DNA of 60,000 nt from Polytrichum commune (GCA_950295325.1 OX485803.1:68465554-68525553); one strand, 5' to 3'. Positions 21,950 to 34,631 are shown, counted from the first letter of the stretch. Notes: a model not told the origin generated them from the sequence alone. Translations and numbers: made by a program.

Positions 21950-22295
21950 GGGTAGGCATTCATCGGGATTGTGGTGTGTTTAATGTGGCCAACCGGGTCA
22001 CATTCGACAATTTTGTAGAAGTGGAGAAAACCGTGATCAAAGAAGAAATGGTGGTCCACCTCCATAAAACCAAGGAGGTCAAAGACCACCTCAATATGGA
22101 CAAGGCAACAATAAGGGACCTCCTCCTAGAGGTCAAGGTGGTCAAAACGTGGAAAAGAGGAAATTCCATCCATTTTGTGGGAGGTGGTATACACAAGGTC
22201 AATGTCAATCCGAAGGATAAGGTCATGGTTGTAGCAATTGTGGGGGAAACCATCCTTCGGACGAATGTCGTCAACCGGATAAGGTTATTAGTATA
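21950..22295 (+). pseudogene. gag nucleocapsid zinc-knuckle region
   Basis: A CCHC knuckle C-x2-C-GQPG-H-IRQF-C at about 21972-22013 has a stop codon inside it. A second Cys-rich motif CSNCGGNHPSDEC lies near 22230-22270. Between them is a Gly/Gln-rich RNA-binding linker. Zinc knuckles bind the packaged RNA. Confidence 0.7.
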
Positions 22296-22304
22296 AATTA
22301 CCCG

Positions 22305-23080
22305 GTGGCCAATCCACAACAACAAGCAAAGGACAACATGAGGGGAGCTAGACCTCAATGTGGAGCACCGAATGAGCTTAGGCCACCGAATTTGTATTAC
22401 GACCATGGTAATGCGAAACAAACTTCTCATCCACCGGCGGGATTGCAAACGGCGAATGGTTACAATCCGATTCAAGGTAGGCAAGGAGGTCCACAAAACT
22501 TCGACAATCGGCGTCAATCTCCTCCTACGGATCCGGGTCCGTCTATTTCTCAAGATGTGAGGTTTATGGATGGTGTAGTGGAATCACATCATGATGACAC
22601 TCTTCATTTCCAAAGAAACAAGGAAAGGAACAAGGTCAATGGCCTCCACACACCAATGCCATCACCTATGAGTTGAAGAGTCTAGGAGATGAGGTTATTC
22701 ATGAGGCATCGGCATTAGCGGTTACCACTAGAGCTAGGAGAGGGAATGCACCATTAGAGGTAGAAAAAGAAGGTCAAGAGGAGTATTCTTCGGATGAGGC
22801 TCCTAACCTTTCCGAATTGGATAGGATAGCTAAAATAGCTAGAAAGGCCACTAGGGAGTTAGAGGAAGAGAATGTGATTCTTCATGATAGAAAAAAGCCT
22901 AATGTCATTCATGATTTGGACGGTAGTGAGATGGGAGAATGGGAAGGACCGGGGATTCCTTTGGACGAGTTTGATGGTGTTGGCAAGGCCAAAATAGAGA
23001 AGTCGAGTGGCTACGATTTATGGGCCGATCTTAGCTCACTCAAGGCCAATGTTGGAGATTTCATCCGTGGCTAGGAAGAC
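22305..23080 (+). pseudogene. gag-protease linker region of the Ty3/gypsy element
   Basis: Two overlapping frames (22305-22676 and 22673-23074) encode hydrophilic, low-complexity protein without a recognised domain. They are part of the gag-pol polyprotein by position. A frame change is needed near 22676 and again near 23040. Confidence 0.5.
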
Positions 23081-23084
23081 TCTC

Positions 23085-23745
23085 AAAAAAGGAATGCCGG
23101 TGACTAGAAGGACTAGGAAGGTTAAACCTAAAATGTCGGCTATTGTTCAAACGAAAGGAGCAAGACGGGATGTCAAGCCAATTGAGATTGAGGTTATGGT
23201 GGTGGACAAGGTGGTTCCTAATGTGCTAGTGGATGGAGGTAGTGGTTTGAACATCTTATCGGAGCACACCATGAGGAAGTTGGGTCTTGGTCTTACCAGT
23301 CCGTCACCTTTCATCATCAATATGGCGAATCAAAGTCTGGCCGTGCCTTTGGGAATGATTAAGGATTGTAGGATTAACACCGGAGGGGAAGAGTATGTGG
23401 TCACCTTTCATGTCTAACAAGAATACATTTTCCATCTTGTTAGGTAGGCCTTGGTTGAGAATGGCGGATGCCATAGTAGATTGGGGAGGAGTCAAACCAT
23501 CTATTACTTATGGTCCGGAGGATAATATGGTCAAAGTTCTCATATGGTTGTTAGGTGGTTGGATTAGACAAGAGATTGTTTCATCTTCGGAAGATGAACA
23601 TGATGCCAAGGAGGAGGGCAAGAATGATAAGGCATTGGTAGAAGTAGTTCATTGGGGTGGTCATAAAAGGATCATAGACCCGGGATCGGGTGGTCTAGGT
23701 CCTAGTTTCTATAAATATGAGGATGATGGGGAGTATGCCCAATGA
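23085..23745 (+). pseudogene. Retropepsin-like protease region (pol)
   Basis: The aspartic protease block reads VLVDGGSGLNILSEHTMRKLG, with DGG in place of the usual D-S/T-G; this variant is common in plant Ty3 elements. The downstream strand ILLGRPWLRMADAIVDW is the second protease signature. A frameshift near 23410 separates the two. The protease would cleave the polyprotein. Confidence 0.75.
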
Positions 23746-24200
23746 TTGAGAGATTATCCAGAGTCGGAATTCGATGTCATGACGACGTCCCACCATACAT
23801 GTTTGAAAGATGATATTCTTGATTCACGTAGTGTAGAATATTCCTTGTTAGAACCATGTAGGGTGCTCACCGAGGAAGAATGGATTTTAGGGAGATTGAC
23901 ACCTTGTGTAGATATTATGGAAAATAGTGACGTTAGTTTAGTACATGTGGATGGGATTCAAGATGAGGAGGCTATCATGGAAGCGGAGAAGTTGGAAGAA
24001 CCTTTGCACTTCAAGACTACGTCAACGGGAATTGTGATTGGACAGGATGTCAGGGATTATCCCAAGGTATCGGCGGATTGGTATAGAAACAAGGATGAGC
24101 AAGTTCATGTTACCGAAGGAGATTGGAAGTATGTAGATGTGACGACAAAGAATGGCAAGGTGAGATAAATGAAGATGGGGTCTCAATTGGGGGAAGAGGA
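23746..24200 (+). pseudogene. Acidic spacer between protease and reverse transcriptase
   Basis: An open, acidic frame without a known domain. Linkers like this separate protease from RT in plant Ty3 elements. Confidence 0.45.
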
Positions 24201-24254
24201 GATCAAGGAATATAGCTAATTGGTGGATGAGTTTAGTTACACCTTTGCATAGTC

Positions 24255-25640
24255 ATACAATGAGTTTAAGGGGATCCCTAGAAAAATGGTGGAGCATCGC
24301 ATTCCTTTGATTCCGGGTGCTAGACCCATTAGGCAAAATGAGAGAAGGATGAACCCACGACTACAATTGTTGGTTAAAGCGGAGTTAGAGAGATTGTTGA
24401 ATGCCGGGTTTATTAAGCCGGTCGAGATTACGGATTGGGTCTCCCAAATGGTATTGGTTTAAAAGAAGAATGGGAAATTGTGGGTGTGTGTGGATTATAG
24501 AAAACTAAATGCTTGCACATAAAAGGATCATTTTCCTTTACCATTCGTCACTCTCCTTTTAAAAGAGGTAGGAGGGCATGCTCGCTACACATTCATGGAT
24601 GGTTATGCGGGATATAACCAAATCGCCATAGCATTACAAGATATTCACAAGATTGCTTTTACTACCCATGAGGCACGTTTGTTTTGGTGGTCATGCCATT
24701 TGGTTTATGTAACGCTCCGGCCACGTTTCAGAGGCTTGTTATATACATCTTCACCGATTTGTTATACAAATTCATGACAGTCTTCATCGATGATTTTAGC
24801 ACTCAATCAAATGCTAGTCAACATATAGGGTGTGTACGAGAGGCTTTGGTTAGGTATAGGAAGATGCAATTGGCTTTCAACCCGGATTAAATATTCTTGG
24901 GTGTTCACAAGGGAGTTCTTTTGGGTTATGTGGTGAGCGAGAAGGGAAGAGACCCGGATCCCGACAAGATGACGGTTATTGATGAGTTGTCCACTCCCAC
25001 CGATGCCAAGGGTATAGCCAAATTGTTAGGACATGTGGGGTGGTATAGGGAATTGATTCCTAATTTCTCTAAGATAGCGGTTCGTATTACCCACTTGCTC
25101 AAGAAGGATGTTAAATTTGAGTGGACCGAGGTTTGCCAACGGGCGTTTGAGGAGTTGAGGGATAAATTGAATACTTATCCAGTGTTGAGGCCACCCGATT
25201 GGGATAAGTCTTTTCATGTGTATTGTGATGCTATTAATGTAGCGGTTGGTAGTGCTTTGTGTCAGTCCACGGGTGAGAACGGTAAAGACCAAAACGTTGC
25301 CTATGCTAGCAAGCAATTGACACCGGCCGAGAGGAATTATTCTACAACGGAAAGAGAGTGCTTGGCTAGGGTATTTTCGGTTAAGAAGTTTCGTCATTAC
25401 CTCGTGTGTAATCTAGGTGTTTTCTTTGTGGATCACATGGCCATAAAGTACTTGGTGAACAAGGTGGAGCTAAGCGGGAGATTAGCTAGGTGGATCTTGT
25501 TATTAGAGAAGTTCGACTACACGGTGGAGTATAAGCCAGGCCGCATGCACTTGCAAGCCGATCATTTGTCTAGGTTGTCAGAGATGATGGGAGAGAGTCC
25601 AATAGATGATAGGTTAGTGGATGACAATATTTTTGTGGTT
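24255..25640 (+). pseudogene. Reverse transcriptase and RNase H (pol)
   Basis: RT signatures in order are RHRIPL-type start (EHRIPLIPGARP), GFIKPV, DYRKLN, FMDGYAGYNQI, FGLCNAPATFQR and FIDD (the YxDD active-site box with Phe). The thumb/connection follows, then GYVVSEKG, AKLLGHVGWYR, RNase H with DAINVAVGSAL and TERECLA, and the tail LQADHLSRL. Stops lie at about 24461, 24521 and 24888, with a shift near 24690. From 24897 to 25844 the frame is intact. The order RT-RNase H-integrase marks Ty3/gypsy rather than Ty1/copia. Confidence 0.9.
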
Positions 25641-25807
25641 ACGGCTAAACCGGAATGGTATGCGGGTATCGTGGAGTTCTTGACCACACAAAAGTTGCCC
25701 GAGGATTGGACCAAACAAGAGAGAAGAAATGTTAGAGTGAATAGTAGGCATTTTGCGGTGGTAGAACATAGATTGTTTAGGAGGGGAATCGATGGATTGC
25801 TTAGGAG

Positions 25808-26904
25808 GTGTGTGTCGGATATAGAGAGGTCCCTACCATTCTAGAGGCTTGTCATGATAGTGCATGTGGAGGACATTTTTCCGGCCAACTTACCGGTCAA
25901 AAGATTCCTAGAGCGGGATACTTTTGGCCTACCTTGTTCAAGGACTCACATGATTATGTGAAGCATTGTGACGCTTGTCAAAGGTATGCTAGGAATGATT
26001 TACGAATGGAAATTTCACTCCATATTTCATTGTCTCTTGTGCCTTTTGAAAAATGAGGAATCGATTATGTGGGCGAAGTTCATCCCCATTCCTCCAAAGG
26101 AATGGCTTACATTATAGTTGCCACTAAGTACCTCACCAAGTGGGTGGAGGCTAAGGCGGTCAAGACCGACACGGCGGCACATGCGGCGGCATTTATGTAT
26201 GAAAACATCATCTCAAGGTTTGGAGTGCCCAAGATTTTGGTGAGCGATATAGGGACTCACTTCCTAAATTCCTTGATTCAAGAAATGACGGACAAATTCT
26301 AAATTGACCATAGGAAGACTACACCTTACCACCCCAAACAAATGGTCAAACGGAGAGGATCAATGGCATTTTGGTAAGCATCCTACGCAAGACGGTAATG
26401 GACTCTAAGAGGGATTGGGATACGAAGTTAACGGCGGCATTGTGGACTTATCAAACAACTTACAAAGTAACTACCCAAGCTACTCCCTTCTCCTTGGTGT
26501 ATGGTTTGGAAGCCACACTTCCCATTGAATATGAAATAGAGTCTCTTCGGGTGGCTATTGGTTCGCGCCTTACCAAAAGTCAATCGTTGAGAAATAGGTT
26601 GACCGACTTGGAGGAGCTTGATAAAAGGAGGAGAATGGCGGCTCAACATATTGAGGCGATTCAACGTCGAAGAAAGATCATCTTTGACAAAAGGCACAAG
26701 AAGAGGGCTCTACGACCGGGAATGATGGTGATGATTCAAGGTGCTAGGAAACTTGAATTCCCGGGTAAGTTCGATGTGGTTTGGATGGGGCCTTACCTTG
26801 TCCGCGAGGTATTTCCAAATAATTCCATGCAATTGGAAACATTGAACGAGGAGAGCTTCCCAAACCGAACCGCGGGAAGTATGTGCAAGGAGTATCGAGT
26901 TTGA
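25808..26904 (+). pseudogene. Integrase (pol C-terminus), no chromodomain
   Basis: The zinc domain is represented by GGHFSGQLTG and HCDACQR. In the catalytic core, the first Asp is in the IDYVG strand and the second in SDIGTHF. The expected Glu lies in the NGQTERI stretch, which is put out of frame by a one-base deletion near 26335. The tail holds ALWTYQTTYK, TPFSLVYG and GPYLVREV (GPY/F module). No chromodomain follows, so this is a non-chromovirus lineage. Stops lie at 26054 and 26300. Confidence 0.85.
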
Positions 26905-26962
26905 AGACAACTTGCCCTCGAAGCAAAAGATTCGAGATCCATCCCTCGATGGTCGCCAATTA

Positions 26963-28354
26963 TATGAGCCCAAAATGGTTGCATATTTGTTTTATGTTAA
27001 GAATCTACTTAGAATTGCATTGGAAGTCGTTATTGAAACATCAAAAAAGATTAAAAAGAGTGAGGCTTGGTGTGGAGTTATGTTTTAGGCCTTAGGTTTA
27101 TTTTGTGTGGTTAATTAGAAGCTTCGTGGCATTAGGGGGTGTTTTGGTTAAGTGAGTGGTGTTTGATGAAGCAAGGGGAAGGGCCTTGGGGATAAAACGT
27201 TTGAATTAGGGCATGTTCGTGTTGGTTTAGGGGTGAGGGTTTAGTGGATAGGATAAGGTCCTACTATGTAGGAGAGGGTTTAAGGGGTGTATGGTTTTGG
27301 GTGCCTCTCCTTTCTCTTGTCTTTTTCTTTTCTTTTCTTCCTTCCTCTCCTCTCTCCCCTCTCTCTCTCTCGCTCTCTCATGGCGGCAGCAAAGGACTGC
27401 TAAATAATGTGGCAGTCGGGTTGCTAATGTTGCAGCTGGGCTGCTAAGTAATATGGCAGTCAGGTTGCTAATGTTGCAGCTGGGTCGCTACTGTTGCAGT
27501 TAGTCGCTAATGTGGCAGTTGGATCGCTACTGTCACAGCTGGTCGCTACTGTCGCAGCTGGTCGCTACTGTCGCAGCTGGTCGCTACTGTCGCAGCTGGT
27601 CGCTACTGTCGCAGCTGGGCGCTAATGTGGCAGTTGGGTCGCTAATGTTACAGCTGGGCTGCTAAGTTATGTGGCAGCCGGGTTACTAATGTGGCAGCTG
27701 GGTCGCTACTGTCGCAACTGGTCGCTACTGTTGCAGCTGGGCTGCTAAGTAATGTGGCAGCTGGGTTACTAATGTGGCAGATGGGTCGCTACTGTCGCAG
27801 CTCGTCGCTATTGTCGCAGCTGGGCGATAAGTAATATGGCAGTCGGGTCGCTACTGTTGCAGTTGGGCGCTAATGTGGCAACTGGGTCGTTAATGTTGCA
27901 GCTGGGCTGCTAAGTAATGTGTCAGTTGGGTCGCTAATGTGGCAGCTAGATCGCTACTATTGCAGCTGGGTCGCTAATGTGGCAGCTGGGACTGAATTTT
28001 AATAGTGAGAGGGGGGAACTAATAGGGTCACACTAGATTAATACATAATATTGATTTAGATGATTAGTTCCTTAGCAAGTAGGGAAACTTGAGGCTTTAG
28101 ATGGTGGAATTAGTGGTTGAGCCTTGATGTGAGTGATTGTGGGGTCGCAATAGGGTGTGTTAGGATTGTGATAATAGAGAAGAGCGTTTGTCAATGTTTG
28201 TACTCATGTCATAGAATAAATTGGTGTGTAAGAGTTGATGGGAAATGTAATGGATGTGTACGAAGTTGGGAAGAGGAAGATATGTGAACACGAATGTGAT
28301 CCCCATGCCCTCACCTGGACTAGGACGCTTAAGGGTGGGTGGTTTGGCCTCACA
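26963..28354 (+). mobile_element. 3' LTR (LTR-A) of the Ty3/gypsy element
   Basis: Starts TATGAGCCCAAAATGG and ends GGCCTCACA. At 1392 bp it is about 330 bp longer than the 5' LTR, mostly because of a larger minisatellite (27380-27990). The start regions of the two LTRs differ at many sites, so insertion was not recent or the pair is recombinant. No polypurine tract precedes it. Flanks AAGGG (left of the 5' LTR) and TAAAG (right of this LTR) are not a duplication. Confidence 0.88.
27380..27990 (+). repeat. Minisatellite inside 3' LTR
   Basis: About 30 units of 18-24 bp, core GTCGCTACTGTCGCAGCTG, with variants such as CTAATGTGGCAGCTGGGTCG. Five nearly identical units lie at 27530-27620, which suggests recent expansion. 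Confidence 0.9.
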
Positions 28355-28921
28355 TAAAGCTAAGTCGCCTCACCCATATAAGCCTCTAGGACTTTGGGCG
28401 GGGCCCTTACCTCACCGTCAAGTATATTTTTGTCTCTCTACAAGGGTTGGGGCCAAGTGGACATTTTCCTTTAGCCGCTGGGGCTAGAACCCCCCCAACA
28501 GCTTCAGACCACCATAACTTCTACATATGATGTCAAATGCTATCAACCAACCATTCTATTGTCATCTACTCTTTATGTAGATGCCGATGGACCCCTCACT
28601 TGCCCCATTCGGGCAAGTATTAAGGAAGTTATGGCTCTTCAAACCTTGGCAGTCCCGGGCACCACTCCCAGGTCACTGCTGTCCCAGGGTGCTGTCTTGG
28701 GACAACGCTCCACTCAAATTGCCATGTCTCCTAGCTCGCACCTCCGATTGAGGTGTTCCTTAGCATTCTAGAATTCCGCCGCCATAAGCTACTCATAACT
28801 CATGGCCTTAGCCTCATGACTCTTAGTCTCCATGGGTGAGAGGCGTTCTCAACGCCCGGGCCCCTCACCCACACTAAGAGTACTTGGGCCTTCTCACCAA
28901 TGGCGCCACAAGTCCCAGGTG
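28355..28921. other. Retroelement-derived DNA without coding frames
   Basis: GC-rich compared with the surroundings and continuous with the minus-strand gag remnant to its right. Probably the downstream part of that element; no LTR end was identified. Confidence 0.4.
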
Positions 28922-30523
28922 TCACTTCGGGGTCCCCTTTGTGCCCATGGTGTTGGGGGCACTCCTCATGGAGAGGTGCGCGACAACAGGCTCCCCTGTG
29001 GTCGAAGGCGTGGCTCGGGACACAGTTTGAGCATGTTTCACCGCTGCGGAACTCACCACCTCCCCCGAGGCACCGAACATATAATAATCTGGAGTAGAAT
29101 AACTAGCCTGAGCTCCGAAAAAAGACGGTGAGTACAAGATTTGGTCGAATGACGCCAAACTTTTGAACCTCTCCTCCAAGGCTCCAATCTTCACCTCCAA
29201 CGTCTTTTCCCGTTCGGAAGAACGTTTCTCTGGATGGAAAGCGAAGCAGTTCTTCACCGCGTGATTGTTCCGCCCACAATGGGAAAACTTCAACTGTTTG
29301 GATAATTAATTATCCGTCCCCTTCGTTGAATCCTTAGCGGGAACAACTGGTTCCCACTTCGGATTACCTAAGGTCTGAGCCTACCTTTGTTTCGAAGGAC
29401 AATCCTTCTTAGTGTGGCCCGCCTGCCCATAATACCAACAATCCAAGGTCTTGTTCACATCTGCCTCCGCCAATCCTGCAGCCACAACCGGAACCTTCCG
29501 GGATTTGTTAGAATCCATTAGCAAGGACACCAAGTCAGTGACATCGTGTTGACATAAGACACGATCACACTGCTCTACAATGGTGAAAGCCTCTGCAAGT
29601 GTCGCCCGACCACCATAATCCATGATGATCCTAGGTAAAGCTAAGTCAATAAGACGTTTGTCAATCTTTGACAAAAAAATCTTCACCAACTGGCTTTCTG
29701 CGAAAACACCTATAGATTCTCTGGCAAATCTCGCCAACCTCATGTACATGGTACGATATATGTCTTCTTTCTTCCACCGCAAGTCTTGGATCCACTGCAT
29801 TTGATCCCGACAAAAACCTTTATATCCATCCTCCAAATGAAGTTGGAATTCCTGTAGATCATCAAAATCAGGCGGAGCCCTTAAGAAGGCTAATGCCGCT
29901 TGTATAGCCTAGGCATAGCAAGAGAGTGGGAAGATCGCGGATGCGGAAGTAGGATTTTTTTCCTAAGGTTTTTTAGGAACAATTTCCTCCACGTCCACTA
30001 CGAACACGCTCTCCGTTTGCTCCGTCTTCACCACAGGAGGGACTAATAAACTAGAAGCCGCACCCTCCTTCAACGCGGAAACCAACTCCACCCGAATCTC
30101 CCAGTATCGCTCCACTTGGCCCAAATCCATTCAATGAACGTACTTCCATTGCTCATAGGTTTGGAGCGCTTCGTGCTTTAAATGTTGGGATAAAAACTCG
30201 AACGCATACCAGTCATTAAAACTAGTATTGCGTTGATGCTTCTCCCGCATCTATGTCCTAAACCAAATTTTTTAATTTTCTAGGGAAATGGTCCCTGCTC
30301 GACCAAAAAACCAGTGTCGAACTCCACCTCGCGTCTCCTCCTCCATATCGTCAAAGATTCCTAGCCAAAGGACGTGAGACTGAATGGCAGTCCCTCACGC
30401 CGAAGTAGGCTGAAAAGCCTCATCGGGTGCTATCACTGGTACAATGTCTGAGAGGTCCAATAATCGACCTTCCGATGCTCCTGGAAATAACGAACGATAA
30501 GGTTGGCTCCGAGTCGTAACCAT
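28922..30523 (-). pseudogene. gag remnant of a second retrotransposon
   Basis: Read on the minus strand, the frame starts MVTTRSQPYRSLFPG at 30523, a start style common in plant Ty3 gag. After several stops, 29836-29381 keeps a gag-like helix bundle and a zinc knuckle CWYYGQAGHTKKDC in which the second Cys is Tyr. 29293-28922 adds a second motif CGRNNHAVKNC. Upstream of the start, minus-strand TTGACACCAGAGTAGTG (around 30580-30564) may be a decayed primer-binding site. No protease or RT follows, so only the 5' part of the element remains. Confidence 0.65.
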
Positions 30524-30593
30524 AAATGCACAATGAATATGTTGACTAGAGCCAACAGCCTACACTACTCTGGTGTCAAGGTAAAATAAATAA

Positions 30594-30611
30594 ATATATA
30601 TATATATATAT
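30594..30611. repeat. (TA)n microsatellite
   Basis: Nine TA dinucleotides without interruption. Confidence 0.9.
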
Positions 30612-31715
30612 CAACTTGCATCTGCAATCACCACCAACCTTATGGTTTGCTGGTCATTACTCCAACCTCACCATGAAGAAATATAAGCACCGCCCACCTG
30701 GTACACATACAAGGGTCCCGTCGGTCATCACTCCAACTTCATTCCCACAATACCCTATCACAAATTAGTATAACACAAAATGGGACAAGTTGGCAATTGC
30801 CATTAACATATTTTACCATGGGAGAAGGTACCACAACGAAATACAAAAAACAATACAATTACAGCACTGGATTTTTTCCCCAAACAACACTTAAGCAAAA
30901 ATGAAAATTGACCGCCCACAACCGGCACTCGCCTACAGTTGGTGGTCAAATATGGAACATCCATGTTGCCTTGGAAAAGAAATTGCATATAAGCACATCT
31001 CTCCTCTCCCGCTATAACATAAAAATCCTCTCCTCCCTGAAATCCCTGGAACCTGTGTTTTTAAACACAATTCGCCTTTAACAATTATCTTGTTAAGTTG
31101 AATGATGATTCTATGTACCAATACTTTGAACCCCTCGGTAGTCCCTCAGCAACCCAAATGAAACTTAACGCCTACAACTTGGCCCTCAAGATTTAAATAT
31201 GTGGTTTCTTAAAAACATCCCTATTATTTTTCTTTGAACCAAAAGGAAAAAAAACAAAACACCCTTCGACGCCAAGTACCTCTCCCCAAGTTGTTGCGGG
31301 GGATGAATAAGCCAACCGCACGTTCGCTGCAATCCCACGCCTTCCGCGTGTTCCCGGATGCTCCCGCGAACTTCTCCCGCGACGTTGTTCACCTCCGAAA
31401 CTCAAACACCTTTATTGTTCATAAGGTTTTTGTGAATGTCCGTATCGGATTATATCCGAGCCGCCAACTTCCGTGGTTGATTAAAACAACCTTAGCAAGT
31501 TCTTATGCGAAAAATGCATTTAAATGTTTTCTCCAATATCTTGTTGAAAAATTGATTTTTTAAAATTAGTTTTTCATTGGTTTGGTTATAATGTGAAATT
31601 CTTGGTAACCAATTTTTTTTAAATGAAAATTTTCAAAAAATAAAAAAATAAACCCGCAACAGCTGCTACTGGGGCCCCTGTTGCTATTGCCACAGCTGCA
31701 GCAAGGGGGGTTAAT
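30612..31715. other. Unassigned DNA, no gene recognised
   Basis: Short frames of 60-109 codons on both strands overlap each other and show no domains. Composition resembles neighbouring retroelement remnants. Confidence 0.4.
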
Positions 31716-31960
31716 TTAGTACCTGGGGGGGGACTAGCTGGGGGGGAGGTAGGCTAGCTAGCTAGCTAGGGGGATAGGCTAGCTAGCTAAGGGGGGGAGG
31801 GGCTGGGGGGAGGGAAGGTAGGCCAGTTAGGGGGTAGGCTAGCTAGCTAGGGGGGGAAGGTAGGCTAGCTAAGGGGGGGGGAGGGAAGGTAGGCCCCCCC
31901 CGTAGGGTAGAGGGAAAGGTAGGGGGGGAGGAGGAAAGAGGGGAGGAGAAGGTGGAGTGG
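31716..31960. repeat. G-rich low-complexity DNA with CTAG repeats
   Basis: Long G runs alternate with TAGCTAGCTAGC and GGGAAGGTAGGC. Several four-run G clusters are present. The proline-rich frame on the other strand is a by-product. Confidence 0.85.
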
Positions 31961-34235
31961 GGGGAGAAAGGCAGCGGACCAGGCAGGCAAGCTGCTGCTG
32001 GCCACCGCCGGCTACCGCCGAGTAGGGGCGGCACAGCCAGAGCCAACCAGGAGCTCCAGCTCTTGGCCTATTTTGTTTTTGAATGAATTGCTCTTGAATA
32101 CAAACAAGAATATTTCTTCATAGCTCAATGGCGTGAATTCAAGCTTGCAAGCAATCAAATGACAAGTAATTCTATGGAAAATTCAATATTTTATCATCAC
32201 AATTCACTTTGATGTGTCATACACAAACAAGAATTCTTTCTTTTGTTGCCCCACAAATTTGCGATGTTTTTCGCTCCAACACTTCACAACTCCGTCACTC
32301 CTTATCCTCACGCCCTTCTTTACATATAATATCTCAAGAATGAAGAAGAAAAGAAGAAAAATGAAGCATTCTTGTCAAGCGAGAAGGAAGAGAGTCAAAC
32401 CCTTGCAAGAGCTCTAATTCTCTCTTCAAATGCACACAATGAGTCAAGCTATCTCTCACTCCACCACGGGAGAATCCAAGAGTGTAAAAAAGAGAAAAAG
32501 AACTCAAGGTTTTATGCAAAAGCATGCAATCTTCACCTCACACAAGCTCTCTCCACACACTCACTCACAAGACTTAACTTGGCAAGAATGCCAAGCCAAG
32601 AAAGAGGCTCCTCGTTTAGGAGCCTTCTTCTCCACATCTAAGATTCATCCATCCAAATCTAAATGGATGAAGCCCAATGGATAAGGTGCGGCCGCCAACG
32701 CCGCATACCATGACAAGTAGGTTGCAAGTATGGTAAAATGGAAAGCTTTTGATCCTTACACAAGTTAAAGTGAAAGCGATTCAAAACCATATACAAACTT
32801 TGAATTCCTTTGAAAAAAAAATCATAAACATATAAAAACACATTGATCTACAAAGCCAAAGAATTTATGTTGACAAAAATGAATTCAAAATAAGTTTATA
32901 TTTTTAGAAGACCATGCAAGTGGGTATGCAAGTGGTGATAGTGAACAAGTAGTTGTCAAAAAAAATTAAATATGATAAAATTACATCGAATTCATGATTC
33001 TCAATTTGATAATAACCTCAATAATTGCAAGGAATATGAAAAATAAAATCAAGTTCAAAATAGTTAATGTTATGAAATATATGTCCAAAACCAAATCTAG
33101 CCATTTGCTTTTGAGCATTACTTTCAATGATAAGTTTTGAAAATCTCATCTTGTTATCCTACATTTGAGTACTTAACACACCAATAGAGGTCACCCTGAA
33201 AAAATATTCATTTCAAACAACATTTTACTACTACATTTAAGCATTTGACAAAAAAAACTATCGTTTCAAAATACTAGAGCATTTTTTGGTCCATTGTATC
33301 ATGCTTGAATCTACTAGATTAGAAATAATCCTATTATTAATAATTTATTTTTTATAAAAAAATTGACAATATCATTAGCAATGTAAAAGTGAATGAAGAA
33401 CACTCTACTTGAATGCCACGAAACTCCGGCTAGTACACCTTAGGTCTTGACTCCCTACATTCAAGGTGGTTCGATAATGTAAAGCACTCATCCCTCTAAA
33501 ACATTCTACTTTTACACGACATTTACCTAGTACATGACAACAACATTGAGAACTTATAAGGAAGGAGATGATATGAGGGCAAGCAAAAACTACAGGCATC
33601 ATATATTTAGTTATCATGCAACACATGTACATGGGAGTGAAATTTAAAATTTAATTCAAAAAACATATGTGTTTCATGACTTGCAATTTACAATGTCCAA
33701 TTCTTATTAGGATCTCCAACGTTTTTAAGATTCATCAATTTGGATTCCATATCTTTTTCCCTTTTTGCTTGTTATATTGAATGTGACATGGGGCATAAAT
33801 TGGGAACCAATCAATGGGAACCATTTACTCTTCAATTGTTGAGACATGCAAGTATCAATGAGTCAATTGTACAAGTCATGATTGGATTCATTAGTGTGCA
33901 GGTTGTCATCAAAAACATTGCTCAATGCTTATAGTAAGGATCGCACGACATCTCACAAGAATTATAGTTGCATAGCCAAATTGAATGTGTATACCAGAGG
34001 CACATAGTCAGTCTTGCACGACTCCGCTAAATAATTACTTAAAGTCCCAAAAATCGGTCCGGCACTTCAAAATAATAATATAAATTTGAAATTTCCAACA
34101 CTTTTCTTATGACAATTTCAAAATTCCGGCTAGTTCATAAATTTTGAATCAATAAGTATATGATGTTCGTACTGCAAAATATACTAGTTACACGTTTTAG
34201 TATATAAAACCTCCCCAGGAGGTGTCCACAATCCA
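31961..34235. other. AT-rich DNA, no gene recognised
   Basis: Contains a hairpin GGCTCCTCGTTTAGGAGCC (32607-32625) and a near inverted repeat ATCCATCC...GGATGAAG just after it, in DNA that looks like an old LTR or leader. No credible coding frame. Confidence 0.4.
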
Positions 34236-34631
34236 TGTGGGTTATGCAAACTTGGGAGATGAAACCCCAACAGTCCTCTTGTATGTCTTTGTCCGTATCT
34301 TTTGTACAACAACTTCAAATTGCACTTTTTTTTTGTTGGAGGTGGTAGTATGTACGATCGTCTAAGTTTCCTTAATTTAACACAACTCCAAAGCAACTTT
34401 TCTTCGTAGCAAAATCAAGCTCCAAAAATCCGTTGATAGCACATTTTCGCCTGTCATTTCGTTCGACCAATCCGTTTGCAACTTGATCACGCGATTGGAA
34501 GGCTGTTGGCGCACGGTTCCATCGGACCACCAAGATGGAATCTATGAGGCCCTTGCCTCATACATCGGATCGGAGTCGCTCGGAGTAACCAGCTAGTATA
34601 AGAGGAGCGCAGCCTGCAGGCAATCTCAAGC
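34236..34631 (+). promoter_or_regulatory. Promoter region of the 249-residue gene (duplicated at 41.9 kb)
   Basis: About 395 bp immediately upstream of the gene at 34741 is nearly identical to 41947-42337. It contains TATAAG at 34597-34602, about 30 bp before a plausible start of transcription and 140 bp before the ATG. Both copies share GTTCGACCAATCCG and TGATCACGCG, possible upstream elements. Confidence 0.7.

Noticed and set aside
27530-27620. Regular short repeats suggesting a CRISPR-like array
   Set aside because: Contiguous 18-bp units without unique spacers, inside a plant LTR; a minisatellite.
31843-32046. Proline/serine-rich minus-strand frame
   Set aside because: Lies in the G-rich low-complexity tract and has no domain or gene context.
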